Positions 1 to 6,165 of a stretch of 7,223 nucleotides of DNA are shown here, piece by piece. The stretch spans positions 1-7,223 of the forward strand of contig CAZBZS010000071.1 of NCBI GenBank assembly GCA_964496475.1, given 5' to 3'. A program made the position numbers and the translations under genes. Each line of letters begins with the position of its first letter. The stretch's first letter is position 1. Origin of the DNA: JASLPR01 sp964496475 (GTDB lineage: Bacteria; Chloroflexota; UBA11872; VXNJ01). A model generated the notes under the pieces. It saw nothing but the letters and a program-made list of their open reading frames with translations, was not told where the DNA came from and did not search any database.

Positions 1-1
1 C

Positions 2-418
2 ACGATGATGGGAGTGTCACCCGCGGAAGCCGCGGTGCGGCTAACGGAGCTGGGCGCAGTGGCGGTCGGAGCGAACTGCGGAACGGGTCCCGACGAGATC
101 GGCCCGGTGGTGGAAGAGATGCGACGGGCGGCGCCGGAGGCGGTGATTCTGGTGCAGTCCAATGCCGGTATGCCGCAGGTCGATATCGATCACATCTATT
201 ACGACTGCACGCCCGAGGATATGGCCGGCCACGTGGAAGCGTGGCTGAAATCGGGAATCCAGGCGGTGGGGTCGTGTTGCGGGAGTACGCCAGAGCACAT
301 CCGGGCCCTCCGGGGGGTGATGGGCCGGCACCGGGCGGACACTGATTACCCCGGCCGAGGGCGGCGATTGACGACCGCGTCGAACCCATTAAGCGAGCGA
401 GGCGCCGGTGCCGATTGA
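2..418 (+). CDS. Homocysteine S-methyltransferase domain protein, C-terminal part (5' end outside window)
   Basis: This is the end of a homocysteine-binding (S-methyltransferase, MetH-N/BHMT-like) barrel, which transfers a methyl group to zinc-bound homocysteine to give methionine. The reading frame is open from base 2, so the ATG pair at 5-10 is unlikely to be the true start and the N-terminal part of the barrel lies outside the window. Counting from the ATG at 5, the late barrel motif VGANCGTGP carries the first zinc cysteine (C25). GSCCGSTPEHI carries the Cys pair (C91, C92) that completes the family's zinc site. QSNAGMP (51-57) matches the conserved strand between them. The last ~30 residues after the barrel are low-complexity and Arg/Gly-rich. 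The stop overlaps the next gene by 11 bases, which suggests translational coupling. With a corrinoid protein in the same cluster, the pair resembles a split methionine synthase, but the methyl donor is inferred. I am confident of the family and unsure of the substrate. Confidence 0.88.
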   Translation, partial: TMMGVSPAEAAVRLTELGAVAVGANCGTGPDEIGPVVEEMRRAAPEAVILVQSNAGMPQVDIDHIYYDCTPEDMAGHVEAWLKSGIQAVGSCCGSTPEHIRALRGVMGRHRADTDYPGRGRRLTTASNPLSERGAGAD

Positions 419-1499
419 CTTCGACCCGTCCCGCTGGGAAAAGCTGGCCAACGACGCCGAGGCGTGGTGGGCGGGGGAGCTGGAGCGGCCGCTGATGCAG
501 GTGCGCCTGCAGGACGCCGACCCGGGCCGCCCGGAGCCGGATATCTCGGCACGGCGCTTCACCTGTCACTATGACGCCTCGATCTCGGCGGAGCGGATCG
601 TCGATCGCTGGGACTACGACCTCAGCCGGACGAAATTCCTTGGTGACGCGTTTCCGAACGTCACCCCGAACTTCGGGGCCGGGGCGGTGGCGGCGTTCTT
701 GGGGGCCAGCATCCACAACACCGAGGACACGACCTGGTTCGTGGCGAAGGAAGAGCTTGCTATCGGGGACATCACCTTCGACTTCGACGCAGACGAGGAG
801 TGGTTCGAGCGGGCGAAGGACGTGTGCCGGACGGCGATCGATCGCTGGCAGGGCGGGGTGCAGGTGGATATGGTGGACCTGGGCGGGACGCTGGACGTGC
901 TGACGACGTTTCGCCCGTCGGACAGCTTGATGTTCGATCTGTTCGACAATCCGGACGGGGTGGAGCGCCTGAACTGGCGGATTCACGAGCTCTGGATCCG
1001 CTATTTCGAAGAGTTCAACACGATCTTGCAGCCGACCAATCCGGCGTACACGGCATGGGCGCCGATATTGTCAAAAGAGCCCTTCTACATACTGCAGAGC
1101 GGCTTTTCATTCTCGTTGAGCCCGGACATGTTCGAGCGGTTCGTGAAGCCGCAGCTGGTGGCGGCATGCCGGGCGCTGCCAAATAGTTTTTATCACCTGG
1201 ACGGACCGGGGCAGCTAAATCACCTGGACTCTCTGCTGGAAATCGAGGAACTGAGGGGGCTGCGCTGGGACCCGGGCGAAGGCAATGCGGATGAGGACGT
1301 CTGGCTAGAGGTTTACGAGAGAATCCGCGCGGCGGGCAAGCTGGCCCAGGTCGGGATGAGCGACGGGTCGCAGACGGAGAACTTCGACCGGATCGTAGAT
1401 CGATTGGGGAGCGCGAAGGGGCTGGTATGGATCCACGAAGGGGACGCCATCGAAGAAGCGGGGCTGAGCCGGTTTCTGGAGAAGTTCGGGGCGGCCTAG
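408..1499 (+). CDS. UroD-superfamily methyltransferase-like protein (HxD type)
   Basis: This 363-residue protein has the usual length of a uroporphyrinogen decarboxylase-superfamily barrel, the fold that also includes the MtaA/MtbA and CmuA methyltransferases. The evidence is the late-barrel pattern: a helix of the type SLSPDMFERFVKPQL (236-250), then the strand SFYHLDGPGQLNHLDSL (260-276), then RWDPGEG. H263 and D265 take the place of the His-x-Cys zinc ligands of MtaA, and I see no matching third Cys near the C-terminus, where the chain reads VWIHEGD. Classical thiol activation is therefore doubtful. The region is rich in Trp and acidic residues. The start is GTG at 408, with GAGG at 399-402 five bases upstream, and it overlaps the preceding methyltransferase gene, so the two are probably co-transcribed. 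It is unlikely to be true HemE, because the cluster has no other heme genes. The substrate is unknown. It could be a demethylase that feeds the corrinoid protein. Confidence 0.82.
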   Translation: MPIDFDPSRWEKLANDAEAWWAGELERPLMQVRLQDADPGRPEPDISARRFTCHYDASISAERIVDRWDYDLSRTKFLGDAFPNVTPNFGAGAVAAFLGASIHNTEDTTWFVAKEELAIGDITFDFDADEEWFERAKDVCRTAIDRWQGGVQVDMVDLGGTLDVLTTFRPSDSLMFDLFDNPDGVERLNWRIHELWIRYFEEFNTILQPTNPAYTAWAPILSKEPFYILQSGFSFSLSPDMFERFVKPQLVAACRALPNSFYHLDGPGQLNHLDSLLEIEELRGLRWDPGEGNADEDVWLEVYERIRAAGKLAQVGMSDGSQTENFDRIVDRLGSAKGLVWIHEGDAIEEAGLSRFLEKFGAA

Positions 1500-1536
1500 A
1501 CGAGTCGCAGGGAAGGTGGGCGCGGGTCGCTGCGGG

Positions 1537-2580
1537 CTAGCCGGCGGCAAGGTCTTTTACGGTATCCACGATGGCCCGCAGATTCTCGTCGGGCGCCTGC
1601 ATGGGCACCGCGCATTCGGGTGAGATGACGTCGATGCCGGCGGCGTAGACGCGTTCGACCTCACTGCGCACGTCGGCGATGGTGCCATTCATCAGGGAGC
1701 TGACGTTGGCGACGTTGCCGATGAGGGGAAAATCTCCGGCGGCTTCCCGAGCGGCCCCGGGCTCGTTCTCGTTCGCAAAATGAAACGCGGCGAAGCCGGC
1801 CTGGGTGATGTGCTCGAATCGATCCAGGGTGTTGCCGCAGCAATGGAAGACCACCGGCCCGTCAATCAAGGGCGTTATTTCCTGATGAACCGGGAGGAGG
1901 AAGTCGCGGTAGCTGTCGGCGCGGACGAGGTCCCCGGTGGCGTGGTCGGCCAGGGTGACGATGTCGGCGCCGGCCTCAAACTGCGCGTTAGCAAACATCA
2001 CCGACACTTCTTTGAGCCCGGCGAGGCAGGCGTGGACATAGTCCGGGTCGAGGAGGATGTTGATGAGGAAATCCTGGACGCCAAACATGTGATAGGAGAG
2101 GGTCCAGGGCCCCATGACCTTGCCTACGACGCAGGCGTCGGGGTGGCGACGACGAAGCTCGCGGACGGAGTCGATGATGGCCTTTGAGGCCGGTTGATCG
2201 AGGAAGTCGTCGGGGATGACGATGTCATCGGGACCCGGCCAAAGCGCGGGCTGCTTGCAACCAGGCATGCGCGGTCCGGTGAGCAGATCGTGCTCGCTCT
2301 CGGGTTCGATCCAGGGATCGTCTCCCCAGTCGATTTCGGCCCCGAGTGCGGCGGCCCCGGAAACCAGCCCAAAGTACGGCATAACGGTGTCGAAGCCGAG
2401 TTCGGTGTAGCTGAGTTCGGCCAGGCCGACGATGGCGTCGACGTCGTAATGCGCTTCCGGGAATGAAAATCCGGTGCGGCGCATCTGGCCATAGGTGGCG
2501 GCTGAGACGACGTTGCCGACGGCCCGGCGGTCGACGGGCTGGCCAGTCACGGCCGCGAGCATTCTCTCTCTCGGGGTCAT
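1537..2580 (-). CDS. MtaA/CmuA-type methylcobamide:thiol methyltransferase (UroD superfamily)
   Basis: This is the most canonical methyltransferase in the cluster. Members of the MtaA/MtbA/CmuA family move a methyl group between a corrinoid protein and a zinc-activated thiol (coenzyme M in methanogens; the acceptor is often unknown in bacteria). From the ATG at 2580 the protein is 347 residues long and opens with the family signature TPRERMLAAVTG. The full zinc motif is visible: H246-x-C248 in VVFHCCGNT and C323 in ISPECAVPM, followed by the typical helix APDENLRAI. ADHATGDLVRADSYRDF (211-227) is the conserved mid-barrel segment. Upstream in-frame starts exist (ATG at 2610, TTG at 2640). I prefer 2580 because the family motif begins there, although none of the three has a strong ribosome-binding site. 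It ends 37 bases from the convergent gene at 408-1499 and lies 203 bases downstream of the interrupted paralog on the same strand. Family assignment is firm; the methyl donor and acceptor are not known. Confidence 0.88.
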   Translation of the reverse strand: MTPRERMLAAVTGQPVDRRAVGNVVSAATYGQMRRTGFSFPEAHYDVDAIVGLAELSYTELGFDTVMPYFGLVSGAAALGAEIDWGDDPWIEPESEHDLLTGPRMPGCKQPALWPGPDDIVIPDDFLDQPASKAIIDSVRELRRRHPDACVVGKVMGPWTLSYHMFGVQDFLINILLDPDYVHACLAGLKEVSVMFANAQFEAGADIVTLADHATGDLVRADSYRDFLLPVHQEITPLIDGPVVFHCCGNTLDRFEHITQAGFAAFHFANENEPGAAREAAGDFPLIGNVANVSSLMNGTIADVRSEVERVYAAGIDVISPECAVPMQAPDENLRAIVDTVKDLAAG

Positions 2581-2783
2581 CGAGGCAACCCCACCATTAC
2601 TTCCGGCCATGTGCCCCCGCTGGTCGCTGACGCCCCGCAATAGAGGCGAACTGTCCAGTCAAGGCTATCCGTTTGCAGAGGGAGGCTCAAACGTTTCGCC
2701 GCGGATGTCCATCAGCGGACGGATGGCTCCGGGTGGGGAGAGGGGTAGATCGGCCGCCCGGGCCGGGGAGAGGCGGAAACGAT
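2581..2783. other. 203-bp gap between the two minus-strand UroD-like genes
   Basis: No convincing gene or complete promoter is visible. At 2751-2765 there is a GC-rich 5-bp stem (CGGCC, loop GCCCG, GGCCG) shortly after the stop of the interrupted gene, read from the minus strand. It lacks a following T-run, so it is at best a weak terminator. A minus-strand TTGACT at 2658-2663 has no -10 at proper spacing. The length suggests the downstream gene has its own control rather than tight coupling. Confidence 0.3.
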
Positions 2784-3824
2784 TCAGGCGCTGATGGGGT
2801 ACCGGCCGAATTCGAGGACGGCATCGCCCATGGCGAGCACGTTCTCGACGTCGCAGTAACTGGCGATGCTGTTTCCAGAGGAGATGAAATAGCGACCGGA
2901 CGGACCCATCTGCGCGACCAGCTCACACACCCGCTCGCGCACATGGGCCGGGGTGCCGCGGCTAAGCATGTCCACATCCACGTTGCCGGACAGGACAAGA
3001 TCCGGATATTCCTCACGGATGGCAACCATGTCCATACATCCGGGCTCTATGGGGTTGAGGCCGGTGATGCCCAGCTCCACCAGCTCTGGCAGAACAGAGG
3101 TGAGATCGCCGTCGCTGTGAAATATCCAGGGGAGGCCGGCGTCACGGACGGCGTCGGCGACGCGTCGCATGTGGGGCAGGAAGATTTCTCGGAGCATCGC
3201 GGGGGACCAGAGGGTACCGATGTTGCCGGCGATATCGTCGGAGGTCCAGATGATATCGAAGCCCATGTCAGCGGCAACGCGGACGACCCGGCACGCAAAA
3301 TCGGCGTAGCGGCCCATGACGGCGCCGACGAATTCGGGGGCGTCCATGAGCTCGTAGTAGAAGTGCTCCATCCCGATGGCCAGATAGGTGGCAGACACGC
3401 CCATCCTGGTGGAGAGGACGGTGGCGAAGTCGCCTCGATTTTCCACGAACTCGCGGAGCGGTCCGAGGACTTCTTAACTCTCGGTGTCGGGAAATGTGAG
3501 ATTTTCCAGGTCGTCGCGGGTGAGGAATTTGCCCTCTCCGAAGAAGAGGATTTGATCCGCGCCCGGTGTTTTGACCGCCGGGATCGGCGGTTGCAGGTCG
3601 AATTTCAGGTTGTCGCGGTGGAGCAACTCGTTGACGTCGACCTGAAAATCCATGGGGGCGGTCTCGTACTCGCCGGAATCGAAGAAACGCCCCGGGGACA
3701 CGTCCCAGCCGAGCAATTTGCACATGAACGGGGAGTCGATGCCGGCCTCCACGAACGGCAAGCGATCCGGGATGTCCCCGGCCAGAACCGAAAGTACACG
3801 CTCCCGGCTGGTCATCTCGGCCAT
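2784..3824 (-). pseudogene. UroD-superfamily protein interrupted by an in-frame TAA stop (HxD type)
   Basis: Two open segments on the minus strand, 3824-3474 (116 codons plus stop) and 3473-2784, are in the same frame and form one normal-length UroD-superfamily protein (346 codon positions) broken only by TAA at codon 117. The first part opens with the family signature MTSRERVLSVLAGDIPDRLPF. The second reads through without a gap as EVLGPLREFVENRGDF and carries the core: WTSDDIAGNIGTLWSP (193-208), WIFHSDGDL (233-241, H236 and D238), LSGNVDVDML and a final SSGNSI where MtaA has its third zinc Cys. The start at 3824 is set by a strong AAGGAG at 3830-3835, five bases upstream. The GTG at 3446 could restart translation after the stop, but no ribosome-binding site precedes it. 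Possible explanations are a recent nonsense mutation, a sequencing or assembly error, or two separately translated halves. Because the catalytic half is otherwise intact, any decay must be recent. TAA is not a known selenocysteine or pyrrolysine codon. Confidence 0.8.
3474..3476 (-). other. In-frame TAA interrupting the UroD-like gene
   Basis: On the minus strand the codons around this site read Asp-Thr-Glu-Ser-TAA-Glu-Val-Leu-Gly. The reading frame before and after is the same and the family's alignment continues without loss. One base change would turn TAA into TAC or TAT (Tyr), GAA (Glu), CAA (Gln), AAA (Lys), TCA (Ser) or TTA (Leu). Confidence 0.85.
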
Positions 3825-3829
3825 GATCT

Positions 3830-3835
3830 CTCCTT
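3830..3835 (-). promoter_or_regulatory. Strong ribosome-binding site of the interrupted UroD-like gene
   Basis: AAGGAG lies five bases upstream of the ATG at 3824. It selects that ATG over the upstream in-frame ATG at 3881, which lacks such a site. A strong, intact site in front of a broken gene fits a recent interruption. Confidence 0.7.
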
Positions 3836-3856
3836 CAAAGGTCCTGGACGCGGACA

Positions 3857-3862
3857 ATTGTA
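3857..3862 (-). promoter_or_regulatory. Possible -10 element for the interrupted UroD-like gene
   Basis: On the minus strand the hexamer is TACAAT, one base from the TATAAT consensus, and lies about 22 bases upstream of the ribosome-binding site. The hexamer 17 bases further upstream is a poor -35 match, so this rests on the -10 alone. Confidence 0.3.
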
Positions 3863-3869
3863 GTTCTCG

Positions 3870-3875
3870 TATGAT
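3870..3875 (+). promoter_or_regulatory. Possible -10 element for the divergent UroD-like gene
   Basis: TATGAT is one base from consensus and sits in the short divergent gap. There is no good -35 at 16-18 bases. If used, transcription would begin near 3882, which would rule out the ATGs at 3871 and 3880 as starts and favour the TTG at 3934. Confidence 0.28.
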
Positions 3876-3918
3876 TCCCATGCGTCGGGCGAGGATCGAC
3901 GGGACTCTAATTGTTCCG

Positions 3919-3925
3919 AAAAGGG
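3919..3925 (+). promoter_or_regulatory. Ribosome-binding site that decides a TTG start
   Basis: AAAAGGG lies eight bases upstream of the TTG at 3934. The ATGs at 3871 and 3880 have no comparable site, and the in-frame GTG at 3925 overlaps this purine run, so TTG is the best-supported start. Confidence 0.5.
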
Positions 3926-3933
3926 TGCAGAAT

Positions 3934-5049
3934 TTGCCGAAGCAGCTGAGTCCTATCGAGAGGGCGCGGCGGGCGCTTTCATTTCAGGAAGTCGACCGGG
4001 TCGCGGTGGGAGGCGGATTCGTGACGAACGCGGCGGCGATCGAGGCGGCGAGCAGGATCAGGCAGATGTGGAGCGACCCGGAGCTGGCCCTGCTGCGAGC
4101 CTATCGCCACTGGCAGGTGGACGTGATCTTTCAGATGGAGCTCCCCGAGCGTCCGGCCGGAGCAGCCGGCGGCGAAGTGCTGGTAGAGCCTGACTACAGG
4201 TCGAGGTTCGACGAGCGACTGGACCCCGCGGACTTCAATGGCCCGGAGGACGTGGTGACGTATGTGAAGCAACTGCCGACGCCGGCCCAGGCGCGGGAAG
4301 CGATTGATCCCGGCGCGGAGTACGAGGCCTGGAGCGAGCTGGTCGGGCGGCGGCAGGAGAACATGCCGGACATCCTGTGGGTGCCGGGGCATCAGGCGGG
4401 GGTGGTGCGGTTCATGTGGTACATGGATTTCGGTTTTGCGCCGTATTTCATGGCGCTGGCCCTGTACCCGGAGGTGATGGAGCGGCTGTTCGAGCTAGAG
4501 GCGATGCGGGCGCACCGGCGCAATGAGGCGATCGCCCGCTGCATACATGACCAGGGTCTGCTGCCGCTGGTTTACGTGGGAGAGGACATCTGCGACAACC
4601 GCGGCCCGATGGTGAAGCCGGAAATCTTGCGAGATATTTACTTCCCGCATCTTGAGTACGGATTCCGGCCGCTGCTGGAGGCCGGCGTGCGAATCCTGTG
4701 GCATGTGGACGGCCTGGCGCGGGAGATCGTGCCGGACCTGATCGCGGCGGGGGCGGGTGGATTTCAGGGATTCCAGGAGGAATTGGGGATGTCGCTCGGC
4801 GACTATCGAAAGCTACGGTCCCGGGACGGCGAGCCGTTGCTGTCGGTCGGTAGCGTATCGGCGGTGAAGACCATGCCGTTCGGGAGCGTTGAGGAGGTAC
4901 GCTCGGAGGTCGAGCGTTGCATCGACGCCGGGCAGCCGGGAGGCGGCTTCGTGCTGATGCCATCGAGTTCGCTGGGAACGGATGTGGCGCCGGCGAGCAT
5001 CGATGCGATGTACGCGCACGCGCAACGGTACGGCGGTGACTTCTTCTGA
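3934..5049 (+). CDS. UroD-superfamily methyltransferase-like protein (HxD type)
   Basis: From the TTG at 3934 this is a 371-residue UroD-superfamily protein. It opens with LSPIERARRALSFQEVDRVAV, the equivalent of the family's TPRERVLAAL...PDRVP opening. Mid-protein VYVGEDICDNRGPMVKPE (213-230) and the following IYFPHLEYGFRPLLEAGV match the UroD core. RILWHVDGLAREIVPDLI (253-270) carries H257 and D259 at the position where MtaA has His-x-Cys. The C-terminal MPSSSLGTDVAPASIDAMY (342-360) replaces the segment with the third zinc Cys. It resembles its neighbours at 2784-3824 and 408-1499 in the HxD feature more than the zinc-type gene at 1537-2580. The frame is open further upstream (to 3652), but that stretch overlaps the opposing gene and looks non-coding; ATG at 3880 is the main alternative start. 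It is transcribed divergently from 2784-3824 and ends 31 bases from the convergent corrinoid protein gene. The substrate cannot be told from sequence. Confidence 0.82.
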   Translation: MPKQLSPIERARRALSFQEVDRVAVGGGFVTNAAAIEAASRIRQMWSDPELALLRAYRHWQVDVIFQMELPERPAGAAGGEVLVEPDYRSRFDERLDPADFNGPEDVVTYVKQLPTPAQAREAIDPGAEYEAWSELVGRRQENMPDILWVPGHQAGVVRFMWYMDFGFAPYFMALALYPEVMERLFELEAMRAHRRNEAIARCIHDQGLLPLVYVGEDICDNRGPMVKPEILRDIYFPHLEYGFRPLLEAGVRILWHVDGLAREIVPDLIAAGAGGFQGFQEELGMSLGDYRKLRSRDGEPLLSVGSVSAVKTMPFGSVEEVRSEVERCIDAGQPGGGFVLMPSSSLGTDVAPASIDAMYAHAQRYGGDFF

Positions 5050-5080
5050 GTGAGCCGGATCGCCGACGAGCCGACCGACG

Positions 5081-5950
5081 TCAGGCCTGGACGGTGAGTT
5101 CGCGGTCGATGGCATCCAGAATGCGCTGAAGCTCGATGAGGTCGGCGCCCTTGTCGCGAGCCACCTCGGCCAGCTCCCGGGCCTCGAGCACCCCCTCGCG
5201 AATGTCCTCGGCCCTATCCTTGCGGATGGCGGTCTCATAAAGATCGCGCACTTCCAGCAGGAGCGCCCGAGCGGCTTCCTCGGCGCTCATTTCGACCTCT
5301 ATGCCCATGAGGCGTTTGGCCAGGGCCACGGCGCTCGCGGCGTCGGCCGCGTAGCCGTCGGCACCGATGTCGTTGGCATATTGCTGGGTGACGGGAGCGC
5401 CGCCAATTATCACCCTTCCGTTGGCGGGCGATTCGGCGGTGTGGATCGCGTCCACGACCCGTTTCATCTGCACCATGGTGGTGGTGAGTAAGGCCGACAC
5501 GCCGACGATGTCGGCGTCTACTTCCTCGGCCTTGGCCAAGAATTTTTCGACACCGCAGTCGATGCCCAGATCGTAGACATCGAAGCCAGCGCCTTCGAGC
5601 ATCATGCCGACGAGGTTCTTGCCGATGTCGTGCAGATCACCCTTGGCGGTGCCCATGACCACCGTGCCCAACGATTCAACGCTCTCCTCGACCAGCAGGG
5701 GACGAACAATATCGAGCCCGGACTTCATGGCGCGAGCGGCTATGAGCACCTCGGGAACGTAGTACTCGTTGCGGCGAAAACGATCGCCGACGATGTCCAT
5801 GGCCGGAATCAGGCCGCGGTTGACCACGATCTGGGCGGTGATGTCGTTGTCGACACAATCCTGGACGATTTCCGTTGAGGATTTGGCATCGCCCTTGATG
5901 ACGACCTGTTGCAGTCGTTCCAGGGTCTCTTCGAGATCGAACTGGGGCAC
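5081..5950 (-). CDS. Methyltransferase corrinoid protein (MtaC/MtbC-like) with C-terminal extension
   Basis: This cytoplasmic methyl carrier binds a cobamide and shuttles a methyl group between methyltransferases. Translation most likely starts at GTG 5950, which has GGAGG at 5959-5963 eight bases upstream, giving 289 residues. Residues 1-90 form the helical cap: a LERLQQVVIKGD opening, then AMDIVGDRFRRNEYYVPEVLIAARAM (50-75). Residues 95-215 form the B12-binding domain with GDLHDIG (104-110), where H107 is the lower axial cobalt ligand. VSALLTTTM (151-159, S152) and IIGGAPV (181-187) complete the cobamide pocket, so all hallmark residues are present. MtaC/MtbC-type proteins end near residue 215; here about 74 more residues (216-289) form a charged, helix-rich tail rich in Glu, Arg and Ala with no Cys. 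It is convergent with the UroD-like gene at 3934 and divergent from the RACo-like gene. It probably serves the UroD-like proteins of the cluster, which carry no corrinoid domain of their own. Confidence 0.92.
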   Translation of the reverse strand: MPQFDLEETLERLQQVVIKGDAKSSTEIVQDCVDNDITAQIVVNRGLIPAMDIVGDRFRRNEYYVPEVLIAARAMKSGLDIVRPLLVEESVESLGTVVMGTAKGDLHDIGKNLVGMMLEGAGFDVYDLGIDCGVEKFLAKAEEVDADIVGVSALLTTTMVQMKRVVDAIHTAESPANGRVIIGGAPVTQQYANDIGADGYAADAASAVALAKRLMGIEVEMSAEEAARALLLEVRDLYETAIRKDRAEDIREGVLEARELAEVARDKGADLIELQRILDAIDRELTVQA

Positions 5951-5958
5951 GAACTGTT

Positions 5959-5963
5959 CCTCC
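5959..5963 (-). promoter_or_regulatory. Ribosome-binding site that sets the corrinoid protein start
   Basis: GGAGG on the minus strand lies eight bases upstream of the GTG at 5950. It favours this start over the 60 extra upstream codons of the open frame, which do not resemble the family. Confidence 0.7.
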
Positions 5964-5965
5964 GT

Positions 5966-6008
5966 GTGCCTGCCGGGGATGCGCTCGTGAGCCGGTACGT
6001 GCAGGCAC
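5966..6008 (-). repeat. Perfect 8-bp inverted repeat in the corrinoid gene leader
   Basis: The arms GTGCCTGC (5966-5973) and GCAGGCAC (6001-6008) are perfect inverted copies separated by 27 bases. On the minus-strand transcript they would form a hairpin at the 5' end of the leader that finishes three bases before the GGAGG ribosome-binding site. It could act as a 5' stabiliser, a translational control element or a protein-binding operator; chance cannot be excluded in GC-rich DNA. Confidence 0.4.
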
Positions 6009-6015
6009 CGAGAGC

Positions 6016-6045
6016 ATTGTCGTGCTGCCGACCTGACGGAGTCAA
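6016..6045 (-). promoter_or_regulatory. Putative promoter of the corrinoid protein gene
   Basis: On the minus strand TTGACT (6045-6040, one base from the -35 consensus) is followed after 18 bases by GACAAT (6021-6016, four of six -10 matches). The predicted start near 6009 gives a leader of about 58 bases before the GTG, beginning at the inverted repeat. Confidence 0.4.
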
Positions 6046-6111
6046 GCGCGGAACCGGTGGCGGCCTGCCGGGTGGAGCACGGTTTGACTAGGCCGGTCGG
6101 TGACTCCCGAG

Positions 6112-6117
6112 CATAAT
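6112..6117 (+). promoter_or_regulatory. Possible -10 element for the RACo-like gene
   Basis: CATAAT matches five of six -10 bases. A TTGACT at 6084-6089 lies upstream, but the 22-base spacing is too long for a standard sigma-70 promoter, so support is weak. If used, transcription would begin near 6124, which favours the ATG at 6166 over the GTG at 6100. Confidence 0.22.
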
Positions 6118-6165
6118 TGCCGGGACCCAATCACACAGGACAGGAAGGCCGAAACGGGTAACCTG

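Noticed and set aside
2641..2663. Promoter with TTGACT for the zinc-type UroD-like gene on the minus strand
   Set aside because: No -10 hexamer occurs at 16-18 bases; the best AT-rich stretch is too close.
2784..3824. Selenocysteine or pyrrolysine recoding at the internal stop
   Set aside because: The codon is TAA, not TGA or TAG, and the site is not a catalytic position in the UroD fold.
2673..3863. Long plus-strand open frame of about 396 codons
   Set aside because: It is the antisense shadow of the interrupted UroD-like gene. Its Gly/His/Glu-rich translation has no recognisable domain, and the minus strand carries clear family motifs.
3652..3933. N-terminal extension of the UroD-like gene at 3934, giving a 465-residue protein
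   Set aside because: The extra stretch is antisense to the start of the divergent UroD-like gene, has no family similarity, and the ribosome-binding site at 3919-3925 supports the later start.
408..5049. HemE (true uroporphyrinogen decarboxylase) and heme synthesis operon
   Set aside because: Four divergent paralogs lie beside corrinoid, RACo-like and homocysteine methyltransferase genes with no other heme gene, and one carries the methyltransferase zinc motif.
5951..6130. 60-residue N-terminal extension of the corrinoid protein
   Set aside because: The sequence does not resemble the family, and a strong GGAGG precedes the GTG at 5950.
5951..6165. Cobalamin riboswitch upstream of the corrinoid and RACo-like genes
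   Set aside because: I looked for the B12-box and the conserved core on both strands. Only loose GCCACC-like matches appear, and the leader of about 58 bases before the GTG is too short for that riboswitch.
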